The notes below the pieces were generated by a model, which searched no databases, was not told the origin of the DNA, and saw nothing but the letters and a program-made list of their open reading frames with translations. From Clostridia bacterium (lineage in GTDB: Bacteria > Bacillota > Clostridia > RUG12999), in NCBI GenBank assembly GCA_017502065.1, contig JAFVVU010000056.1, positions 1 to 10,521 of the forward strand: DNA of 10,521 nt, given 5' to 3'. The position numbers and the translations under genes are program-made. Shown in pieces: positions 6,059 through 10,521 of this stretch. Position 1 is the first letter of the stretch. Each line of letters begins with the position of its first letter.

Positions 6059-6378
6059 AAAAAGAAAAAATACTGGATGATTATAAAAAAACAAAATCCT
6101 GCGAGGATGTTGCAAAACAAAACAACGTGTCGGTGGCGAGTGTTAAAAAAATTATTGATGAATATTCTCCTGAAAAGTTTGATACAAAATGCCGTATAAA
6201 AGCAATGGAGATTATCAATCTTTATATGGACGAGCTGTCAAAATCGGAAAAAATAAAAGCGGCACCGCTTAATCAGCTGGCATCGGCACTTGGCGTGCTT
6301 ATAGATAAGGTAGGAAAAATGGAAAAAGAAACCGAAACCGAAAACATAATAAGTCTTATTGAAAGTATTAAAGAATAA
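6037..6378 (+). CDS. HTH protein, small-terminase-like C-terminus
   Basis: This protein is 113 residues and starts at TTG 6037, with AGGAG and AAAGGAA just upstream, all inside the end of the preceding gene. Residues 9-41 form a homeodomain-like helix-turn-helix (KILDDYKKTKSCEDVAKQNN, then VSVASVKKII). The C-terminal part, including EKIKAAPLNQLASALGVLID (71-90) and K91, resembles the segment that follows the DNA-binding domain in some phage small terminase or phBC6A51-type proteins. No large terminase, portal or other phage gene is present, so a packaging role is unlikely here; a domesticated or independent DNA-binding protein is more probable. It is the last gene of the operon; no hairpin separates it from the degV promoter 9 nt downstream. 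Confidence 0.7.
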   Translation: MPKLSDIKKEKILDDYKKTKSCEDVAKQNNVSVASVKKIIDEYSPEKFDTKCRIKAMEIINLYMDELSKSEKIKAAPLNQLASALGVLIDKVGKMEKETETENIISLIESIKE

Positions 6379-6387
6379 AATTATCTA

Positions 6388-6416
6388 TTGACATACGGTT
6401 TATGATATAATATAAT
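6388..6416 (+). promoter_or_regulatory. Sigma-A type promoter of degV
   Basis: Perfect TTGACA (6388-6393), 17 bp and perfect TATAAT (6411-6416), within a run of repeated ATATAAT. It begins 9 nt after the upstream stop codon. It shares the CTATTGAC start with the promoter at 5404. Confidence 0.88.
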
Positions 6417-6445
6417 ATAACATATTAGATTGTATGGAGGTAATT

Positions 6446-7309
6446 ATGAGTTACAGAATATTTACGGATAACGGGTCCAATCTTACACCCGAAATGTATG
6501 AAGAATACGGAATTGAGGTTTTGTCACTTAAATTTACAATTGACGGAAAAGAATATGTAAGCTATAAAAAAGGAACAACCATTGATATTAAGATGTTCTA
6601 TGATAAAATGAGAAATAAGGAACATATCACGACATCGCTTGTAAATGCGGATGAGTTTGCTACTGCTTTTGAAGAAGCACTTAAAAACGGAGAAGATGTT
6701 CTTTACATTGGTCTTTCAAGCGGAATTTCAGGAACATATCAGGCATCAACAATTGCGGCAAGTATGCTTAAAGATAAATATCCTGACAGAAAAATCATTA
6801 TGGTTGATTCTCTGGCAGCAAGTATCGGCGAAGGAATGCTTGTATATGATGCCGCAAAATTAAAAGCACAGGGCAAATCAATTGACGAGGTAGCCGAGTG
6901 GGTTGAAAACAACAAACTCCGTCTTAACCACTGGTTTACAGTTGATGATTTGTTCTTCCTCATGCGTGGCGGCAGAGTAAGCCGTGCTTCTGCAACATTT
7001 GGTGAAATGCTCAGTGTTAAACCTGTAATGCATGTTGATGATGCCGGAAAGCTTATTGTTAAAGGCAAGGTTATGGGCCGTAAAAAATCTTTAAATACAA
7101 TCACAAGCAAATTCGAAGAAACCGGTGCTGATAAAAACCAGACAGTGTTTATAACACACGGTGACTGTGCGGATGAAGCCGCAAAGGTGGAAGCGCAGCT
7201 TCGTTCCTATGGTGTTAATGACATTAAAACAATAATTCTTGACCCGTCAATCGGAGCACATTCCGGTCCGGGCACAATGGCAGTATTCTTCTACGCGGAT
7301 AAAAGATAA
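6446..7309 (+). CDS. DegV family fatty-acid-binding protein
   Basis: This 287-residue protein of DegV family size belongs to the fold of FakB proteins, which hold a fatty acid for phosphorylation by the kinase FakA; a FakA gene is not in the window. Motifs in order are DNGSNLTP (8-15), TTS (62-64), SSGISGTYQ (91-99), which contributes to the lipid head-group site, RGGRVSR (174-180) and HSGPGTMAVFF (272-282). The start is ATG 6446, with GGAGG 5 nt upstream; an in-frame ATG at 6434 overlaps that site and is rejected. It is a single-gene transcript between its own promoter and a strong terminator. The family is certain; the bound lipid and partner are not shown by sequence. Confidence 0.93.
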   Translation: MSYRIFTDNGSNLTPEMYEEYGIEVLSLKFTIDGKEYVSYKKGTTIDIKMFYDKMRNKEHITTSLVNADEFATAFEEALKNGEDVLYIGLSSGISGTYQASTIAASMLKDKYPDRKIIMVDSLAASIGEGMLVYDAAKLKAQGKSIDEVAEWVENNKLRLNHWFTVDDLFFLMRGGRVSRASATFGEMLSVKPVMHVDDAGKLIVKGKVMGRKKSLNTITSKFEETGADKNQTVFITHGDCADEAAKVEAQLRSYGVNDIKTIILDPSIGAHSGPGTMAVFFYADKR

Positions 7310-7314
7310 AAATA

Positions 7315-7340
7315 AAGCACCTCGTTTGAGGTGCTTTTTT
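7315..7340. terminator. Bidirectional terminator between degV and dacF
   Basis: A perfect 9-bp stem (7315-7323 with 7328-7336) with loop GTTT and T6 at 7335-7340 on plus; on minus an A/T-rich tract with several T residues follows. It sits between convergent genes, 5 nt past the degV stop and 6 nt past the dacF stop, so it probably serves both. Confidence 0.9.
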
Positions 7341-7345
7341 ATGTC

Positions 7346-8485
7346 TTAAAACTGAAAAAGAGCCGTAAATATTTTCCATATTGCCTGCCAGAAATTGAGT
7401 TTATTAACATCCTCTGCGGCAACAACAGGAATTGTTGTAATTGGTTCTCCTGCGGCGGAAATAACCATTTCACCAACTATATCGCCTGCTTTTATCGGGG
7501 CAGGAACATCTTTGAAAAGAGTTACGTCCTTTTTTATATTGTCCGAATATGTTTTCGGCACAACAACACCGCTTGGATTTTTAATTATTGCATTAACGGT
7601 GTCTTTTGCACCCTTGTTTACGGTTACCGTGCCTACAAGCTCGTTATCCTCAACCGGATGAGAAAGCTCATATGCGGAATATCCGTATTGCAAAAGCATT
7701 TTTGCTTCCGCAAACCTTGCATTTCCATCTTCTGCACCGAGAATAACGGCAATAAGGTCCATATTATCCTTTTTTGCAGTTGCAACAACACAGTATTTTG
7801 CATTGGTTTCCGTTCCGGTTTTAAGTCCGGTTGTATACTGATATGTGGACAAAAGTCTGTTTGTATTTATAAGCTGTGTTCGGTTTCCGCGCAGCCATTC
7901 CTCGCGTATGGTAGTATAGTTTAAAATCTCGGGATGCTTTGTGATGAGTTCTTTTGCCAAAAGTGCCGTGTCATATGCGCTTGTATAATGATAATCCGCA
8001 TCAAATCCCGTAACGTTAACGTAGTTTGTATTTGTCATTCCAAGCTCGGAAGCTCTCTGATTCATAACCGAAACAAAATCAGCTTCACTTCCGGCAAGAG
8101 TTTCGGCAAGGGCAATGGTTGCATCGTTTCCGCTTGCAATACATATTCCTTTGATGATATCATTAAGTGCCATTTTTTCGCCCACATCAAGGAAAATTGT
8201 ACTGCCGCCGGCTTCCTTTGCTTTGGGAGAACCGGTAATCTGTGTATCAAGAGTGATTTCACCGGCAGCAAGCTTTTCCATTGTTATAAGAACAGGCATA
8301 AGCTTTGTTATACTTGCCATTGCAAGCTTTTCGTCTTTATTATATTCGTAAAGAATTTTGCCGGTTGATGCTTCCATAAGGATTGCCGCCTTTGCGGTAA
8401 AATCCTCTGCCTTGGGTGCTGCCGCAACACAAAGCCCGGAAACAAGAATTGATAAAACCACTAAAAATGTTATTATCTTTTTCAT
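7346..8485 (-). CDS. dacF: D-alanyl-D-alanine carboxypeptidase, DacF/PBP5 type
   Basis: This 379-residue penicillin-binding protein trims the terminal D-Ala from peptidoglycan stem peptides outside the membrane. It has a signal peptide at about 1-23 (KK, hydrophobic core, AAA). All three active-site motifs are intact: SITK with S58 and K61, SGN (118-120) and KTG (222-224). A C-terminal beta domain (roughly 270-360) is followed by an amphipathic tail, NFWQAIWKIFTALFQF (364-379), which should anchor it to the outer face of the membrane. In Bacillus dacF acts in sporulation next to the spoIIA operon, which is not seen here; a vegetative role is equally possible, so the symbol is tentative. It starts 5 nt after rho, with its weak site (AGGTAG) in the rho stop region, and probably depends on rho transcription. 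Confidence 0.92.
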   Translation of the reverse strand: MKKIITFLVVLSILVSGLCVAAAPKAEDFTAKAAILMEASTGKILYEYNKDEKLAMASITKLMPVLITMEKLAAGEITLDTQITGSPKAKEAGGSTIFLDVGEKMALNDIIKGICIASGNDATIALAETLAGSEADFVSVMNQRASELGMTNTNYVNVTGFDADYHYTSAYDTALLAKELITKHPEILNYTTIREEWLRGNRTQLINTNRLLSTYQYTTGLKTGTETNAKYCVVATAKKDNMDLIAVILGAEDGNARFAEAKMLLQYGYSAYELSHPVEDNELVGTVTVNKGAKDTVNAIIKNPSGVVVPKTYSDNIKKDVTLFKDVPAPIKAGDIVGEMVISAAGEPITTIPVVAAEDVNKLNFWQAIWKIFTALFQF

Positions 8486-8490
8486 AAATT

Positions 8491-9816
8491 CTACCTGCCG
8501 TTTCTGTGAAACTTTTCATTTTTAAGTTCGTCATTTATCACTTTAACAAACTCATCATTGTTTTTTGTATTTATAATCTTATTGATGATATATTCCGTAA
8601 CCTCGGGACTGCTGCTGCCGCCAAACGCACGTCTTATATTCCATGCGGCATTAAGCTCTTCATACGGCAACAGGAGATTTTCTTTTCTTGTGCCTGATTT
8701 GAATATGTCAATAGCAGGGAATATACGGCGCTCGGACATATGCCTGTCAAGATGAAGCTCCATATTACCAGTACCCTTGAATTCCTCGAAAATAACGTCA
8801 TCCATACGACTGCCGGTTTCAATAAGCGCGGTTGCAAGAATTGTAAGGCTTCCGCCGCCTTTGATATTACGTGCCGCACCAAAGAATTTTTTAGGTTTAT
8901 ACAGCGCACCTGCATCAAGACCGCCGGAAAGCGACCTTCCGCTTGCCTGGCCCGTTATGTTATATGCACGCGCAAGTCTTGTAATACTGTCAAGAAGAAC
9001 AACAACATCCTTGCCGTGCTCAACAAGCCTTTGTGCACGTTCAAGCACAAGCTCGGCAACCTTTGCATGATTTTCGGGCGGCATATCAAACGTTGAATAA
9101 ACAACGTCCGCACCTTCGATTGAATGCTGCATATCCGTAACCTCTTCGGGACGCTCGTCAATAAGAAGCACAATCATATGAATATCTTTATTGTTGGCAA
9201 GCATGCTTTTTGCAATTTGTTTAAGAAGGGTTGTTTTGCCGGCTTTCGGCGGCGCAACAATAAGTCCTCTCTGACATTTTCCCACGGGAGAAATAAGGTC
9301 AACAATACGCATTGCGTAGTTTTTTCCGTCGGTTTCAAGACGGAGTCTTTCATCAGGATATACCGGAATAAGCGATTCAAACGGTTTGCGACCGCGGATT
9401 GAATCGGGACGCTCGTCATTAACACTTTTTATATAAATGAGCGCTTCAAACTTTTCACCCTCGCGTTTTACGGCGTAACCCGTAATTTTATCGCCTGTTT
9501 TAAGAGAATATTTTCTTATCATTGCGGGTGAAACATAAACGTCACTGCCGTCATCAAGACAGTTTGCACCTCTTGCAAAACCGTATCCGTCGGCAAGAAC
9601 TTCAAGAATTCCGTTAACGTTTGCCTCTGTTTTATTAACATCAAAAAGCTGTTTTTTATCCTCCGCCGGTTCGGAAGTTTTATCCTCAACCGGAATGGGG
9701 TCGGTGTTTTCAAGAAGTGATATAAGCTCGTCTTTTTTGAGCGCACTTATCCCTTTAAGACCGCGTTCCTTTGCAAGTTCACGCAGCTGGGTAACACTTA
9801 AATCTGTAATATTCAT
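8491..9816 (-). CDS. rho: Transcription termination factor Rho
   Basis: This 441-residue hexameric RNA helicase ends transcription. In order: an N-terminal Rho-N helical domain (1-37), an acidic linker (41-58), a cold-shock-like primary RNA-binding domain (about 66-140), then the ATPase. The ATPase has Walker [10 protein letters not shown] (188-196), [13 protein letters not shown] (217-229), Walker B VVVLLDS (271-277), the Q loop [19 protein letters not shown] (291-309) and the R-loop region [18 protein letters not shown] (319-336). The residues contacted by bicyclomycin in E. coli Rho (Walker A lysines, the RPEE arginine, the DS pair) appear conserved. The start is ATG 9816 with GGAGG 7 nt upstream; the 29-residue upstream extension would begin in the promoter. 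dacF follows directly. Confidence 0.97.
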   Translation of the reverse strand: MNITDLSVTQLRELAKERGLKGISALKKDELISLLENTDPIPVEDKTSEPAEDKKQLFDVNKTEANVNGILEVLADGYGFARGANCLDDGSDVYVSPAMIRKYSLKTGDKITGYAVKREGEKFEALIYIKSVNDERPDSIRGRKPFESLIPVYPDERLRLETDGKNYAMRIVDLISPVGKCQRGLIVAPPKAGKTTLLKQIAKSMLANNKDIHMIVLLIDERPEEVTDMQHSIEGADVVYSTFDMPPENHAKVAELVLERAQRLVEHGKDVVVLLDSITRLARAYNITGQASGRSLSGGLDAGALYKPKKFFGAARNIKGGGSLTILATALIETGSRMDDVIFEEFKGTGNMELHLDRHMSERRIFPAIDIFKSGTRKENLLLPYEELNAAWNIRRAFGGSSSPEVTEYIINKIINTKNNDEFVKVINDELKNEKFHRNGR

Positions 9817-9874
9817 AATTTGTCCTCCAATGGGGGTTATATAAAGAAAAAAATAAAACTGAATTAATATAATA

Positions 9875-9903
9875 AGTTTATCACAAGCGGCATATTTTGT
9901 CAA
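9875..9903 (-). promoter_or_regulatory. Promoter of rho-dacF, abutting the ylmC stop
   Basis: On the minus strand, perfect TTGACA (9903-9898), 17 bp and TAAACT (9880-9875), with TGA before the -10 as in other promoters here. The -35 begins at the base after the ylmC-like stop codon, and the leader is about 55 nt. No leader stem-loop typical of rho autoregulation was recognised. Confidence 0.75.
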
Positions 9904-10155
9904 TTACCGTTTATATGAAGCAGAATAGTTAACAAGTATAATATCGTCTCCGATTTTCTGGATATTATTCCAGGGGATAACATAATCGTCACGTCCACCG
10001 GTGAAAAAATTTACAAATCCGGATGGACCGGGTACAATAATTGCTTCAACAGTACCTTTTTCGAAATTTATATCCACATCACTCACAAACCCAAGGCGTT
10101 TGCCGTCGGAAATGTTTATAACCTCTTTATTGCGGAAATCTGCACTTTTATTCAA
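9904..10155 (-). CDS. YlmC/YmxH family protein (PRC-barrel)
   Basis: This 83-residue protein matches the YlmC/YmxH family across its length: an N-terminal strand with FRNKEVINI, DGKRLGFVSDVDIN (17-30) and YVIPWNNIQKIGDDIILV (58-75), the pattern of a small PRC-barrel. Members are associated with sporulation in Bacilli and Clostridia, without a defined activity. The start is TTG at 10155, with AAGGGG 9 nt upstream; no ATG is available in frame nearby. It lies upstream of rho but has its own stretch, and the rho promoter begins at its stop, so cotranscription with rho is optional. Its own promoter is not clear in the 100 bp upstream. Confidence 0.85.
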   Translation of the reverse strand: MNKSADFRNKEVINISDGKRLGFVSDVDINFEKGTVEAIIVPGPSGFVNFFTGGRDDYVIPWNNIQKIGDDIILVNYSASYKR

Positions 10156-10176
10156 TATTTTTAGCCCCTTTACAAG

Positions 10177-10208
10177 AAACTGCCTTGTGCAAAATGCAAA
10201 GGCAGTTT
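10177..10208. terminator. Hairpin upstream of the ylmC-like gene
   Basis: An 8-bp perfect stem AAACTGCC with GGCAGTTT (10177-10184, 10201-10208) extends by two more pairs around an imperfect loop. On plus a T-rich tract follows; on minus, the direction of the flanking genes, the tail is only TTTCTTGT. It could be a weak terminator of the HAD gene or a leader structure for the ylmC-like gene. Confidence 0.45.
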
Positions 10209-10229
10209 TAGTTTTATATTAAACTATAC

Positions 10230-10242
10230 GCGGCAGGGCCGC
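10230..10242. other. Short GC hairpin between HAD and ylmC-like genes
   Basis: GCGGC (10230-10234) pairs perfectly with GCCGC (10238-10242) around the 3-nt loop AGG. It has the same shape (5 bp, 3-nt loop) as several hairpins in the repeat region at 37-345. No T tract follows on the minus strand, so it is not a good terminator. Confidence 0.35.
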
Positions 10243-10255
10243 TAAAAATAACTTT

Positions 10256-10521
10256 TTAATCAATAAAAGTAAGCAGTTCAAGCGGATGGGAAATAATTGC
10301 ATCAGCCGCAAGAAGCTCGGGTTTCTTTCGAAATCCCCACAAAACGCCGACTGTAAATGCACCGGCTGCTTTTCCGGTTTCAACATCTGTTCCCGTATCG
10401 CCTACATAGATACACTCTTCGGGAGTGCATCCGAATTTTTCAAGCAAAAGGAAAAGTCCTTTCGGGTCGGGTTTTATCGGCACTTCGGGAGTTTCGCCGC
10501 GGCAAATGTCAATAAGCTTAT
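10256..10521 (-). CDS. HAD family phosphatase, C-terminal part, runs off the window
   Basis: The visible 87 residues are the end of a haloacid dehalogenase superfamily hydrolase of the phosphoglycolate phosphatase-like type. Seen are the motif III lysine in IKPDPKGL and motif IV YVGDTGTDVETGKAAG, whose two aspartates hold magnesium, then TVGVLWGFRKKPELLAADAI, where substrate-side loops often lie. The frame stays open to the window edge, so the nucleophile motif and cap domain lie outside and the substrate cannot be judged. The internal GTG at 10483 is not the real start, because the frame continues upstream of it with family-like sequence (IDICRGETPEV). The stop is at 10256, and about 100 bp separate it from the next gene. 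Confidence 0.88.
   Translation of the reverse strand, partial: KLIDICRGETPEVPIKPDPKGLFLLLEKFGCTPEECIYVGDTGTDVETGKAAGAFTVGVLWGFRKKPELLAADAIISHPLELLTFID

Noticed and set aside
6037..6378. Prophage packaging gene (small terminase)
   Set aside because: The resemblance is limited to the C-terminal helix region, and no large terminase, portal, capsid or integrase gene is nearby.

Overview
The window looks like the chromosome of a low-GC, endospore-forming Clostridia species (Oscillospiraceae-like, probably gut-derived). I base this on the genes: a SigH sporulation sigma factor, YunB, a YlmC/YmxH family protein, an RNase M5-like TOPRIM protein, DegV, a DacF-type carboxypeptidase and Rho. Most are ordinary housekeeping or sporulation-linked genes. 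The ending is less certain than the phylum. No phage, insertion sequence, CRISPR array or defence locus is visible.

Layout, left to right. Bases 1-390 contain no convincing protein gene. They hold two tandem, diverged units rich in short perfect hairpins, and both units carry pieces resembling the anticodon arm of the neighbouring initiator tRNA. Next, on the minus strand, is a compact tRNA operon (promoter 629-657, tRNA-Leu(TAA), tRNA-fMet(CAT), terminator 391-423). Then, still on minus, come a YhcC-like radical SAM protein directly abutting 6-phosphofructokinase, an RNase M5-like protein, a small double zinc-ribbon protein ending in a strong terminator, and sigH.

At about 4611-4734 transcription diverges. 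sigH reads left behind a near-perfect promoter and a leader holding a two-codon ORF. yunB reads right. After yunB, a strong extended -10 promoter drives a compact run of three small unrecognised genes: an acidic microprotein with an unclear start, a protein with two predicted helix-turn-helix segments, and an overlapping helix-turn-helix protein whose C-terminus resembles small-terminase-like phage proteins. degV follows with its own promoter and converges on dacF at a bidirectional terminator.

The right end is again minus strand: a partial HAD phosphatase, ylmC/ymxH-like, rho, dacF. rho has a promoter lying against the ylmC stop codon, and dacF starts 5 nt after rho, so the two are probably cotranscribed.

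Five promoter candidates (tRNA, pfk, sigH, the small-gene operon, degV) plus that of rho all have 17-bp spacers, and several carry a TGn extension before the -10. The best candidates for something undescribed are the structured tRNA-arm-related repeat at the left end and the three-gene operon at 5437-6378.
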